Part shown: positions 28,554 to 36,147 of the stretch, one piece after another
Position numbering within the stretch: the first letter of the stretch is position 1
Layout: each line of letters starts with the position of its first letter
Origin: Cognatundibacterium curvum
GTDB taxonomy: Bacteria; Pseudomonadota; Gammaproteobacteria; Burkholderiales; Burkholderiaceae_D
Length of the DNA stretch: 64,000 nt
Assembly (NCBI RefSeq): GCF_014284235.1
Contig: NZ_JACOGD010000001.1
Coordinates: 372,001-436,000 of the forward strand
Direction of reading: 5' to 3'
Translations under genes and position numbers: made by a program
The notes under the pieces: generated by a model
What the model saw: only the letters and a program-made list of their open reading frames with translations
The model's database searches: none
What the model was told of the DNA's origin: nothing

Positions 28554-28868
28554 GTGTTAGTGGCAAATCATTTTGTTGAAAAAGCCAAAGCACTTGAACT
28601 TAGCATCGCGTTTAATCGCGCGCGTATTGAGTACGCAAAGACTCAGCTTCCAAAAGACATCACCATGTGTGCTCTCGTCTACGACATTCGTGGCCCAAAA
28701 GTAGCAGCAGGTGCCATTGAACAATTGCGTTCTGCTTTTTCTGATATTTCCGAGTTAAGGGTTAGTCGTAATGGCACTTCAATTCATTGTTCAATGCCAG
28801 AGCAGCAACGAAATATCTGCTATCCTTGGCAAGCTAGCCGAGTCTATCGATTTATTTCCGGTGTCTAG
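28554..28868 (+). CDS. Hypothetical cassette protein (104 aa), overlaps next ORF
   Basis: GTG start. The N-terminal 75 residues look protein-like (VEKAKALELSIAFNRARIEYAKTQLP, MCALVYDIRGPKVAAGAIEQLRSAF). It overlaps the next ORF by 98 bp in another frame. Either two coupled genes or one gene broken by a frameshift near 28770-28790. Not recognised. Confidence 0.45.
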   Translation: MLVANHFVEKAKALELSIAFNRARIEYAKTQLPKDITMCALVYDIRGPKVAAGAIEQLRSAFSDISELRVSRNGTSIHCSMPEQQRNICYPWQASRVYRFISGV

Positions 28869-28980
28869 CGCATTGTGGGGCGTATCAATCCCTAGCAAAG
28901 TGGTCAATGTTGTTGGCGAAGAGCGCATTCGCAATAGCCTAGCGAAATTCAATGTTTACAACCTTTACACTGGCGAGTAG
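28771..28980 (+). CDS. Hypothetical cassette protein (69 aa), overlaps previous ORF
   Basis: ATG at 28771; AAGGG lies 11 nt upstream inside the preceding ORF. Sequence ALQFIVQCQSSNEISAILGKL and SSALWGVSIPSKVVNVVGEERI looks like a small alpha/beta protein or the C-terminal half of a split one. Confidence 0.5.
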   Translation: MALQFIVQCQSSNEISAILGKLAESIDLFPVSSALWGVSIPSKVVNVVGEERIRNSLAKFNVYNLYTGE

Positions 28981-28986
28981 CGCTAT

Positions 28987-29076
28987 ACCTAACATTACGG
29001 TCAAGGCCACTCGCTCCGGTCGCTGGACACTGCGTGATAAAGTGCAGCGCGGCGCCCCTTAACTACAACGCTAGGC
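28987..29076 (+). repeat. attC site
   Basis: R'' ACCTAAC at 28987, R' GCTAGGC at 29070; GGTCGCTGGACACTGCGTGATAAAGTGCAGCGC stem, the same family as 24926-25012. Confidence 0.8.
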
Positions 29077-29091
29077 GTCAAAGGACACACC

Positions 29092-29550
29092 GTGATCATC
29101 GAAAGAATATTCATCAGCCCTGAGCACGGCGCTCTCCAAGTTGAGTGCGAGCGCATTACCGTCCAAGCCGGACTCGGTCCAATTGGAGATCGAAACTTCG
29201 GGGTCACTTTGCATCCGGGGCAGAACCTTACACTTGTCGAAGCCGAAGAAATCGAGCGTTTCTTTGCCCTGCACGGGCAAGCCCCTGACCTTTCAGTCAC
29301 ACGGAGAAACTTGGTCACTCGAGGCGTCCGATTGAATGACCTCATGCATACCGAATTCGTCATCGGCAACGTAAAGCTGCGTGGCGTCGAGCTGTGCGAA
29401 CCGTGCTCTATCATGGGAAACAACATGCGCACCGAGTCGCTTACACCAGCGGCAATCATCAAGCACTGGGTCAGTCGCGGCGGACTGCGCGTCGATGTTC
29501 TTACTTCCGGAGAAATCGTCCGTGGTGCCCACCTGCAAACTGATGCCTGA
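29092..29550 (+). CDS. MOSC-domain protein (152 aa) cassette
   Basis: GTG start with AAAGGA upstream. Contains the MOSC pattern LSVTRRNLVTRGVRLNDL, FVIGNVKLRGVELCEPC and the late GGLRVDVLTSGEIVRG. Stand-alone MOSC proteins bind molybdenum cofactor or thiol/sulfur adducts through the conserved Cys (here LCEPC). Small single-domain form. Role in detoxification or Moco handling is inferred. Confidence 0.8.
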   Translation: MIIERIFISPEHGALQVECERITVQAGLGPIGDRNFGVTLHPGQNLTLVEAEEIERFFALHGQAPDLSVTRRNLVTRGVRLNDLMHTEFVIGNVKLRGVELCEPCSIMGNNMRTESLTPAAIIKHWVSRGGLRVDVLTSGEIVRGAHLQTDA

Positions 29551-29643
29551 CCCATCGCCCAACCGGCCCTTCATCGGCATGCCACCTCCGGGCCTCATTT
29601 CATTCTGGCCCTTCAGCACCCTGCCGTCGCGGGCCGGCTAGCT
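29545..29643 (+). repeat. attC site (R' degenerate)
   Basis: R'' GCCTGAC at 29545 overlaps the upstream stop. The central block (GCACCCTGCCGTCGCGGGCC) matches the attC at 35074-35174, but the terminal R' there (GTTAGGT) is missing here, leaving GCTAGCT. Confidence 0.6.
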
Positions 29644-29662
29644 CAAACAAAAGGACTTTGCC

Positions 29663-30064
29663 ATGACGCACATACAATTAACTTTAGCTTTGCTTATCGT
29701 GCTAGTTTCCGGACTGGGTCAGTTCTTTATCAACAATTTCGTACACCACGCGCCATTACCTGAACATATAAAGTATTTCTGCCTGTTCCTCGGTGGCATC
29801 GGCACAGCGGTGGTTTACGTTACCGGTCTTCTGCTCAACTCACAAAACATACCAAAGACCAATTCTTCGCGTAGGCTCCCAGGACTATCTCTCGCACTTG
29901 GCTTTTTCATGATATCAGTGGGATTTTGTTTAGGGGCTATCGCCTACGCTTTCGCTGGTTCGTATCTTATGGTCCTTAGTAACATTCTCGGGCTCACGAT
30001 GACACTGGTTATGTGGGTCGTTGCACGGAACTTTTTTCCCGCAAAAGAAGATGCTAACGATTGA
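29663..30064 (+). CDS. Small membrane protein (133 aa) cassette
   Basis: AAAGGA-like SD before the ATG. Four hydrophobic helices (LTLALLIVLVSGLGQFF, YFCLFLGGIGTAVVYVTGLLL, LALGFFMISVGFCLGAIAYAF, LMVLSNILGLTMTLVMWVV). Unknown function. Confidence 0.72.
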   Translation: MTHIQLTLALLIVLVSGLGQFFINNFVHHAPLPEHIKYFCLFLGGIGTAVVYVTGLLLNSQNIPKTNSSRRLPGLSLALGFFMISVGFCLGAIAYAFAGSYLMVLSNILGLTMTLVMWVVARNFFPAKEDAND

Positions 30065-30070
30065 CCACTG

Positions 30071-30136
30071 GCCTAACCCGGCAATCAACCGGACCTGCGT
30101 GAAAAGCCGCGCAGGCTGGATATTTCTACATTACGC
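30071..30136 (+). repeat. attC site (R' altered)
   Basis: R'' GCCTAAC at 30071; central GACCTGCGTGAAAAGCCGCGCAGG as in the site at 38634; R' reads ATTACGC. Confidence 0.7.
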
Positions 30137-30396
30137 AAATCGTTTTGATTGAATGAGTTTTGAGACCATCAGTCAAAACACTACCCGAGATTTTTCACAC
30201 CAGACTCACCTTCGTTTTTGACACAATCAAACTACTGTCAACCTGTTTCTTTATTGCCAATTCCATCGCCCCACTTTACAATCAGTCATCATTTTTTATC
30301 AGGGTCAGCGTGCGTTATGTCTCATCGCTTAACTACCAGCCTGACGAGCCGTTGCAGCGGATCGCCTGCGGCGTCAGCTGAACTCAAACGTTAGGC
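30137..30396 (+). repeat. Dispersed 260-bp cassette, copy 4 (attC 30339-30396)
   Basis: Starts AAATCGTTTTGATTGAATGAG; TTGACACAATCAAACTACTG and ACTTTACAATCAGTCATC. R'' GCCTGAC, R' GTTAGGC. 25-codon ORF intact. Confidence 0.9.
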
Positions 30397-30411
30397 ATAA
30401 TTAAATTGGCG

Positions 30412-30669
30412 ATGATTAACAAACAAAACAGTCCAGTTGGTTGGGCTATGCTTATGTATGAATTGGAAGATGCAAAAGAACACCTAAGCAACCTTATCAA
30501 TCAGATTGAAAGTGACCCTGATTATGAGGAAGCAAATTTACGCATTGACCTTGGCCATGTTTATTCTCACTTAAACCGCGCATGGCATAGACGCGATAAA
30601 GCCGATGATGTTTCAGAACAAGAATGGATTGAAGCATCAAAGTTTCCTAGTGATTTGGAACCTATCTAA
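30412..30669 (+). CDS. Hypothetical cassette protein (85 aa)
   Basis: ATG 16 nt after the R' box of repeat copy 4. Acidic, helical: MYELEDAKEHLSNLINQIESD and IDLGHVYSHLNRAWHRRDKAD. Not recognised. Confidence 0.65.
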   Translation: MINKQNSPVGWAMLMYELEDAKEHLSNLINQIESDPDYEEANLRIDLGHVYSHLNRAWHRRDKADDVSEQEWIEASKFPSDLEPI

Positions 30670-30679
30670 GTGCAATGTT

Positions 30680-30737
30680 GCCTAACACATCCATCAAGCG
30701 GGACGCCTTGCGATGCCCCTTATGTCAAACGTTAGGC
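30680..30737 (+). repeat. attC site
   Basis: R'' GCCTAAC at 30680, R' GTTAGGC at 30731; AAGCGGGACGCCTTGCGATGCCCC centre. Confidence 0.85.
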
Positions 30738-30996
30738 ACATCGTCTTGATTAAGTGAGTTTTCAGGCCATCAGTCAAAACATTACCCGGAACTTTTTACA
30801 CCAGGCTCACCTTAGTTTTTGACACAAGCAAACCGGTGACACCCTGTTTCTTTATTGCCAATCTCATCACCCCGCTTTACAATCAGTCATCATTTTTATC
30901 AGAGTCAGCGTGCATTATGGGTCACCACTCAACACCCAGCCTGACGAACCGTTGCAGCGGATTGCCTCCGGCATCCGCTGAACTCAAACGTTAGGC
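30738..30996 (+). repeat. Dispersed 260-bp cassette, copy 5 (attC 30939-30996)
   Basis: Starts ACATCGTCTTGATTAAGTGAG like copy 2; TTGACACAAGCAAACCGGTG and GCTTTACAATCAGTCATC. R'' GCCTGAC, R' GTTAGGC. 25-codon ORF at 30917-30994. Confidence 0.9.
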
Positions 30997-31151
30997 ATCA
31001 TTAGGTCGGCCGCATGTCAAGCAAAGATAACTTCCCAAGAGAAAAGCGTTGGAAGAACTTGTACACCCGTTCGGTCAAACTCGCTCGAGCACAGCAGCTC
31101 GGGGGCGACTATCCTCGAACTACAGAGAAGCAGCTCATACAAGAAGAGGTC

Positions 31152-31499
31152 ATGACAAAGTCTGAAGGGAAGATCAACTTACTGTTCATATGTAGTAGAA
31201 ATCAATGGCGGAGCCCAACTGCAGAACAACTGTGGCGGAAGCATCCAAACATAAATGCTCGCTCCGCAGGAACAAGCCCGAATGCACGCCACAAGGTTTC
31301 AATCGAAGACATTCGATGGGCCAGCATCATCTTTGCCATGGAAGAGAAGCACAAATCAAGGCTGGTTGCTGAGTTCAACAGACTCCTCGAGAACAAGCCC
31401 ATTCATGTACTTGACATACCCGACGAGTACAAATACATGGATCCTGAGTTAATCGATATGCTGGAGCAATCGGTGAACGGCATTCTGGGGGCCGAATGA
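31152..31499 (+). CDS. Low-molecular-weight protein tyrosine phosphatase-like protein
   Basis: 115 residues from the ATG at 31152 (GAAGAGG upstream); the frame is open back to an ATG at 31014, which would add 46 residues. The P-loop CSRNQWR (C-x5-R) followed by SPTAE lies near the N-terminus, and the segment HVLDIPDEYKYMDPELIDML provides an Asp near the usual general-acid position. Family members of about 110 residues remove phosphate from tyrosine; arsenate-reductase-like activity is an alternative. Confidence 0.8.
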   Translation: MTKSEGKINLLFICSRNQWRSPTAEQLWRKHPNINARSAGTSPNARHKVSIEDIRWASIIFAMEEKHKSRLVAEFNRLLENKPIHVLDIPDEYKYMDPELIDMLEQSVNGILGAE

Positions 31500-31529
31500 A
31501 GCAACTCGAAGCGCCAAGGCACACATGCT

Positions 31530-31548
31530 GCCTAACTGGGCGTTAGAA
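31530..31548 (+). repeat. Miniature attC (about 19 bp)
   Basis: GCCTAAC and GTTAGAA boxes are separated by only five bases (TGGGC). The central arms are missing, leaving just the outer complementary boxes. Confidence 0.6.
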
Positions 31549-31555
31549 GGCTATC

Positions 31556-31825
31556 GTGCACTACTGCTACGTCTGCGGGGCGCCCTGTGTAGACCCACCT
31601 TGGGGAGACGATGGTCGTACGCCGCTTTTCGAGATCTGCCCCTGCTGCGGTTGCGAGCATGGCTACGAAGATGCATCAATGAAGGGCATTGATGCTCTCC
31701 GTGCGAAGTGGCTGGCGAGTGGAGGCATTTGGCGTGAACCCAATTACAAACAAACTGATCTGAGCCTAGATCAACAGTTGAGACAAATTCCGAAGGAGTT
31801 ACCAGTTGGTATTCTCAAAAACTAG
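31556..31825 (+). CDS. Cysteine-rich zinc-binding cassette protein (89 aa)
   Basis: GTG start at 31556, just after the miniature attC. HYCYVCGAPC...FEICPCCGCEHGYED forms two metal-binding knuckles, a pattern shared by a widespread family of small uncharacterised proteins. C-terminal RAKWLASGGIW is also typical of it. Function unknown. Confidence 0.75.
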   Translation: MHYCYVCGAPCVDPPWGDDGRTPLFEICPCCGCEHGYEDASMKGIDALRAKWLASGGIWREPNYKQTDLSLDQQLRQIPKELPVGILKN

Positions 31826-31831
31826 CCCGCC

Positions 31832-31909
31832 TTCTAACCCAACACTCAAGTTCGCTCCCTTTGGTCGCTGGGACGCGCCTTCGGCGCGCCCCTTTGCTGC
31901 ACGTTAGGC
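31832..31909 (+). repeat. attC site
   Basis: R'' TTCTAAC at 31832, R' GTTAGGC at 31903; stem GGGACGCGCCTTCGGCGCGCCCC. Confidence 0.8.
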
Positions 31910-31917
31910 CACTCGAA

Positions 31918-32373
31918 ATGAAGCCCGAGTTCCATTTCACGTACGAGAAAGACTGGCTAACTGCGCCCGTAGCGTTCTGGGTGCATGTGCCCGTTACCGG
32001 AACGAGCGAAGCCTGTGATCCTCCTGCCCCAGTTGCAGTTCCTCATCTCGGCTACGCGGTACTCCGCGTGGAGTTCGAGTCTCACGAACTTCAATTCAGC
32101 GCGTTGGCTCAGCTGGATCACTTCATTGAGGTTCTGTCGCGCAAGCCGCTTCCCACTTCGCGCCAGCTAGCCTCGCGTCGGAAGTTGCCGGTAGGCCCAA
32201 ACGGCCATTGGTTAAGTCGGTTGCCCGCGGAGCTCAAGTCGCCTCGAAAGCGAGAGAAGCTGGTGCAAGTGCTTGGCGCAATACGCGAGCAGGTGGCTGG
32301 CCCGTGGTCTAACCAGTCGCTTGAGCCGACTCGTGTCGGCAGGCTGCCGCTCTCGGCTCAGCTTCAACGTTAA
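31918..32373 (+). CDS. Hypothetical cassette protein (151 aa) reading through its attC
   Basis: ATG at 31918, 9 nt after R'. Soluble; begins KPEFHFTYEKDWLTAPVAFWVHVPV. The frame runs through the whole following attC, so the last 20-odd residues are attC-encoded, and the TAA stop is formed within R' (GTTAAGG). Not recognised. Confidence 0.7.
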   Translation: MKPEFHFTYEKDWLTAPVAFWVHVPVTGTSEACDPPAPVAVPHLGYAVLRVEFESHELQFSALAQLDHFIEVLSRKPLPTSRQLASRRKLPVGPNGHWLSRLPAELKSPRKREKLVQVLGAIREQVAGPWSNQSLEPTRVGRLPLSAQLQR

Positions 32374-32375
32374 GG
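32307..32375 (+). repeat. attC site (translated by upstream gene)
   Basis: R'' GTCTAAC at 32307, R' GTTAAGG at 32369; arms GAGCCGACTCGTGTCGGCAGG. Confidence 0.75.
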
Positions 32376-32380
32376 CTAGC

Positions 32381-32803
32381 ATGTCAGTATCACCGCAATT
32401 TACTCGCTCAACCTGGTTCGCAACCGTTTTGGCATTGCTGGTCGCCTTGGGTACGCAAGTGTTGATCGGCTCCTTGTTGCCCCTCTTTGCATTTGAGTGG
32501 CTCTACGAAATGCCGCCAATGAACCATCCCGTGCTAATCGCCGGAGAAACATCCTTTTGGCGCGTAGACGCGCTGATTCGCGCGATGTCCTTTGCTATGG
32601 GTGCCTTCATTGCTCACCTACTTGCCAAGTCGCACTCTTGGCAATTGTTTGCCAGTTTAGTGGCAATTTCTATAGCAGACACCTTTTTTGAGCAATTCCC
32701 TATGCAAGCGACTCCTTGGCAGCTTGGAATTTGGGCTTCAGCAGCGCCAGTAGGAGCACTACTTGTGGGCGTACTGTTCCAGACAAGGAAGGCCAATACC
32801 TGA
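32381..32803 (+). CDS. Membrane protein (140 aa) cassette
   Basis: ATG at 32381, 6 nt after R'. Hydrophobic helices WFATVLALLVALGTQVLIGSLL, AMSFAMGAFIAHLLA, SWQLFASLVAISIADTF and GIWASAAPVGALLVGVLF. Unknown function. No clear attC follows; only GCCTGCCTAGG (32828-32838) may be a remnant. Confidence 0.7.
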   Translation: MSVSPQFTRSTWFATVLALLVALGTQVLIGSLLPLFAFEWLYEMPPMNHPVLIAGETSFWRVDALIRAMSFAMGAFIAHLLAKSHSWQLFASLVAISIADTFFEQFPMQATPWQLGIWASAAPVGALLVGVLFQTRKANT

Positions 32804-32849
32804 CTGGTCAGTCAAGCTGATACAGCCTGCCTAGGTAGATAGTCACACC

Positions 32850-33104
32850 GTATTATTTGCGTGAGTTTTCAGGCCATTAGTCAGAACACTATCCGGAATT
32901 TTTCGCACCACGCTCGAACTGGGTTTGGACACAAGCAAACTGCCGTTACCCTGTTTCTTTATTGCCAATTCGGTCACCCCGCTTTACAATCAGTCATCAT
33001 TTTTTATCAGGGTCAGCGTGCGTTATGTCTCATCGCTTAACTACCAGCCTGACGAACCGTTACAGCGGATCGCCTGCGTCGCCCGCTGACCTCAAACGTT
33101 AGGA
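32850..33104 (+). repeat. Dispersed 260-bp cassette, copy 6 (attC 33047-33104)
   Basis: The left edge is altered (CCGTATTATTTGCGTGAG); the usual R' box is not visible upstream. TTGGACACAAGCAAACTGCCG and GCTTTACAATCAGTCATC are conserved. R'' GCCTGAC, R' GTTAGGA. 25-codon ORF intact. Confidence 0.87.
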
Positions 33105-33111
33105 ATAACTC

Positions 33112-33555
33112 ATGGCACGTAAGGTACTTGCCGCACTCTTCGGGCTGTTTTCAGCGTCTGCGGTGGCTCAAAACTTTGAAGCAGGCCAAGTCTGGCGGTA
33201 CAAGACTCGTCCGGGAGAAAGCGATTCGTGGCTCTATATCGTCAAGGTTGAATCATGGCCGAACGGTGAAAGAATCTTTCACATTTTCGCCGACAAATTA
33301 AAAATCAAGAACCCAATGCTTGCTGGCGGCGTACAAACTGAGCTTCCACATGCCCCAGTTTCAGAACAAACCCTGAAGTTAAGTGTCACGCGGCTTCAGA
33401 AGAAGACAGGTGCACTTCCAGATATCGCTGAAGGATATGGTGCATGGAAAGAACAATATGATCAAGGTGGCGCTGGGGTATTCACCATCTCGGTAAGCGA
33501 GATCATTACCCTAATTGAAGGTGTCGTTAACCAACATGCGAAACCGCATTCCTAA
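33112..33555 (+). CDS. Secreted hypothetical protein (147 aa) cassette
   Basis: ATG 7 nt after GTTAGGA, so the R' box supplies the SD (TTAGGA). Signal peptide cleaved near SASAVA-QN. Mature part EAGQVWRYKTRPGESDSWLYIVKVESW; beta-rich. Not recognised. Confidence 0.75.
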   Translation: MARKVLAALFGLFSASAVAQNFEAGQVWRYKTRPGESDSWLYIVKVESWPNGERIFHIFADKLKIKNPMLAGGVQTELPHAPVSEQTLKLSVTRLQKKTGALPDIAEGYGAWKEQYDQGGAGVFTISVSEIITLIEGVVNQHAKPHS

Positions 33556-33645
33556 CAAGTCCGTCAACCGGGCACCCAAAAAGCTACGCTTTTTGGGTGC
33601 CCTCCGCGCTGCGCGCTCCGGCGCCGATTACGTCCAACGTCTGCC
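33550..33645 (+). repeat. attC site with 15-bp perfect hairpin (R' degenerate)
   Basis: R'' TCCTAAC at 33550. Bases 33570-33584 and 33588-33602 are a perfect 15-bp inverted repeat with a 3-nt loop. The R' end reads GTCTGCC. Confidence 0.7.
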
Positions 33646-33650
33646 CACTT

Positions 33651-33881
33651 ATGTTTCTCGGATCCCGTCTAAGCGTTCGCGGCTGGATATTCGTCCTTTC
33701 TGTTACCGTTACCGGGACAATTGCTTACAGCACCGTGATCGTGCGTCTCCTTAAGCCCTTCGTGTCAGAACCTGTGTTCGACTTCCTAAACATTTGGGTC
33801 ACAGTCGCCTGCGTTCCATTCCACATTTGGCTTGGGCGAAAATATATTCTCTCTCAGCGCAATGATGAGGTGTTGAAGTGA
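33651..33881 (+). CDS. Small membrane protein (76 aa) cassette, gene 1 of 2
   Basis: ATG at 33651 after the degenerate attC. Two hydrophobic segments (GWIFVLSVTVTGTIAYSTVIV and FLNIWVTVACVPFHIWL), ending KYILSQRND. Its stop overlaps the GTG of the next ORF (GTGA), suggesting translational coupling. Confidence 0.6.
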   Translation: MFLGSRLSVRGWIFVLSVTVTGTIAYSTVIVRLLKPFVSEPVFDFLNIWVTVACVPFHIWLGRKYILSQRNDEVLK

Positions 33882-34093
33882 AGGCTTTTTTCGCTAAATG
33901 GTTCGCCGCTTTAAATAGCGCAGTGAGTGTTTGGGAACATTCGTCAGTTACAGAGCATGTCGCATCGAACGCACAATTCAACCTAGCTCCCTCTAAAGCA
34001 GCGAGTTTAAATTGGAGCCAATATTTGGGGAAGCGATCAGCATTGCTACTGACATGTATCACTCCGGTGATCGGTCTGTTTTCGCAAACATAG
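33878..34093 (+). CDS. Hypothetical protein (71 aa), coupled to previous gene
   Basis: GTG at 33878 overlaps the upstream stop by four bases. Begins MKAFFAKWFAALNSAVSVWEH; partly helical. Not recognised and could be the first part of a longer decayed gene: the 160 bp to the next attC (34094-34254) have no clear product. Confidence 0.45.
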   Translation: MKAFFAKWFAALNSAVSVWEHSSVTEHVASNAQFNLAPSKAASLNWSQYLGKRSALLLTCITPVIGLFSQT

Positions 34094-34254
34094 CGATACG
34101 GAGTTCTACGGTTGGCGCTGTGAACAGGCCGTTGAATGCGGGCGCATCGATCGACGGCGCAAAGTTGTCTGGGCCAGCTCTGAACGGCATCCCAGCAGAG
34201 GTCTATGAAGCCGGGTCAAGTTGGTGGCGGAGAGCTCTACGTAGCTCGTCACAG

Positions 34255-34301
34255 GCCTGACTAGTTGCTGGAGTGGACCTCCACCAGCTCCAACGTTAGG
34301 C
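34255..34301 (+). repeat. attC site (47 bp)
   Basis: R'' GCCTGAC at 34255, R' GTTAGGC at 34295; arms TGCTGGAGTGGACCTCCACCAGC. Confidence 0.82.
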
Positions 34302-34561
34302 ACATCGTATTGATTGAGTGAATTTTCACGCCGTTAGTCAAAACATTACTCTGAGCTTTTCATACAAGACTCACCTTCGTTTTTGACACAAGCAAACTGC
34401 TGACAAGCTGTTTCTTTATTGCCAATTCCATCGCCCGGCTTTACAATTCGTCATCATTTTTTATCAGAGTCAGCGTGCATTATGGGTCACCACTCAACAC
34501 CCAGCCTGACGAACCGTTGCAGCGGCTCACCTGCGGCGCCCGCTGAACTCAAACGTTAGGC
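34302..34561 (+). repeat. Dispersed 260-bp cassette, copy 7 (attC 34504-34561)
   Basis: Starts ACATCGTATTGATTGAGTGAA; TTGACACAAGCAAACTGCTGA; GCTTTACAATTCGTCATC. R'' GCCTGAC, R' GTTAGGC. 25-codon ORF intact. Confidence 0.9.
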
Positions 34562-34590
34562 CTCACAATACACGCTGCTCCAATGCTCAT

Positions 34591-35079
34591 ATGAAAATCA
34601 GTTTAAGAAAGATCACGCTTGAAAACTTAGACGACGTCGTTGATCTTCGGTTACTTGATCACCAATCCAAGTACCTCGCGAGCAACTCTTATTCAATTGC
34701 CGAGGCCAGCCTGAATACATCACTTCGCACCCATGCCATCTACGGGGACGAGCGGGTGATTGGCTTTGTCTTGTACTGCACGCCAGATGACGGTGATGAC
34801 GAACCGGGCACATATGAAATTTGGCGCTTGATGATCGATGCGGGTTTTCAAGGGCACGGGTATGGTCGGCAGGCTCTGGAGTTGGTTCTTCGGGAGATAT
34901 GCGCAGACGAGACTTCGCGGAACATCCACATTTGCTATAAACCAGACAACGAGGCGGCGAAACGTTTCTACTCTAGCCTTGGATTTGAAGAGGCCGGTAT
35001 CGAGCCTGAAACTGGTGAGATGGATGCAGTGGTTACGCCCTTGCGCATCAGATGGTCGAGGCCAGCAGGTAAAGCCTGA
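34591..35079 (+). CDS. GNAT-family N-acetyltransferase (162 aa) cassette
   Basis: GNAT motif A: EIWRLMIDAGFQGHGYGRQALELVL (acetyl-CoA pyrophosphate loop QGHGYG), motif B NEAAKRFYSSLGFEEAGIE. The N-terminal LRKITLENLDDVVDLRL resembles the BltD/PaiA-like polyamine or small-amine acetyltransferases. Substrate unknown. Acts in the cytoplasm. Confidence 0.85.
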   Translation: MKISLRKITLENLDDVVDLRLLDHQSKYLASNSYSIAEASLNTSLRTHAIYGDERVIGFVLYCTPDDGDDEPGTYEIWRLMIDAGFQGHGYGRQALELVLREICADETSRNIHICYKPDNEAAKRFYSSLGFEEAGIEPETGEMDAVVTPLRIRWSRPAGKA

Positions 35080-35174
35080 CCGCTCGTTCGAGCCGGCTAG
35101 TCGCTTCAGACCCCCATTTCGTTCTGGCCCTGCGGCACCCTGCCGTCGCGGGCCAGTTAGCTTCAACGTTAGGT
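35074..35174 (+). repeat. attC site (101 bp)
   Basis: R'' GCCTGAC at 35074 overlaps the stop of the acetyltransferase; R' GTTAGGT at 35168. Same family as 29545-29643. Confidence 0.78.
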
Positions 35175-35433
35175 ATATCGTATTGATCGAGCGAGTTTTC
35201 GTATCATCAGTCAAAACCCTGCCCAAAAATTGTCACACCAGGCCCACCGTCGTTTTGACACAAGCAGGCTGTTGATCCCCAGTTTCTTTATTGCCAATTC
35301 CATCTCCCTGCTTTACAATCAATCATCATTTTCTATCAGGGCCAGCCTGCGTTATGTCTCACCACTCAACAGCAAGCCTGACGAACCGTTGCAGCGGATC
35401 GCCTGCGGCACGCTCTGAATTTAAACGTTCGTT
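35175..35433 (+). repeat. Dispersed 260-bp cassette, copy 8 (attC 35376-35433)
   Basis: Starts ATATCGTATTGATCGAGCGAG; TTGACACAAGCAGGCTGTTG; GCTTTACAATCAATCATC. R' is changed to GTTCGTT, so the 25-codon ORF loses its stop and runs on to a TGA near 35452. Confidence 0.88.
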
Positions 35434-35448
35434 CGTTTTGAGGTTCCT

Positions 35449-36135
35449 ATGATGCGTATTCCAGTCTTTTTAGTCGGCGCGCTATTGTCCGTTGCCGTGG
35501 AGGCTCATACGAGTTACGAGGCCGACCTCGTTTGCCCGATCGGTGGTGAGAAATTCAAAGCGATGCTTACCGCCTCCGGGACAAGCTTTGGAAAGTTTCT
35601 CGATCTAAAACCATATGGCCCTATCGCAGCACCTTGGCCTCTTGCCAAATGTCCAACCAATGGCTTTGTGATGTTTCAAAGCAAGTTTTCCGATACTGAC
35701 ATTAGTCGCCTCGAAGCATTCGTCGCGTCTACTCAGTATCGGGAAATGAAAAATACTCACACCAACTACTATCTTGCCGCGTCGCTTCAACGGCAAATTG
35801 ACGCTCCTCTCCCACAATTAGCCTCAACTCTGCTATATGCCACCTGGGAAGCTCCCGACAGCCTCTATTCCACCTATGCCGCTGAAGCACTGGAGGCCTA
35901 CCAGGCTTTACTGAAAGCCGAACCAGCGGACAGCAAGAATTGGGTTACTTATCAGCTAATTGCTGGTGAGCTGGAGCGACGTTTGGGGAAATTCGAGGCC
36001 GCTGCGAACCGATTTTCTGATTTGAAAAAGAACCCCAGTCTCGATTCGTTCGTAAAAGGAATAGTCGAATTTCAGCTCCAACTAATCTCGGAGCGCAACT
36101 TGACGTCTCAGCGAATTCCCAGCGGCAAAAAGTGA
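35449..36135 (+). CDS. Secreted cassette protein with TPR-like C-terminus (228 aa)
   Basis: Signal peptide (FLVGALLSVAVEAH). Mature N-terminus ADLVCPIGGEKFKAML with later LAKCPTNGFVMF resembles the Cys-motif region of DUF2225-like proteins. Residues ~125-215 are helical (YAAEALEAYQALLKAEP, AGELERRLGKFEAAANRFSDLKK), TPR-like. Exported; function unknown. Confidence 0.75.
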   Translation: MMRIPVFLVGALLSVAVEAHTSYEADLVCPIGGEKFKAMLTASGTSFGKFLDLKPYGPIAAPWPLAKCPTNGFVMFQSKFSDTDISRLEAFVASTQYREMKNTHTNYYLAASLQRQIDAPLPQLASTLLYATWEAPDSLYSTYAAEALEAYQALLKAEPADSKNWVTYQLIAGELERRLGKFEAAANRFSDLKKNPSLDSFVKGIVEFQLQLISERNLTSQRIPSGKK

Positions 36136-36147
36136 TGGTGCTGCGCT

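Noticed and set aside
34012..34260. 82-residue ORF ending in an attC
   Set aside because: Begins inside another ORF, has no SD and its end is attC sequence; possibly part of a decayed gene but not supportable.
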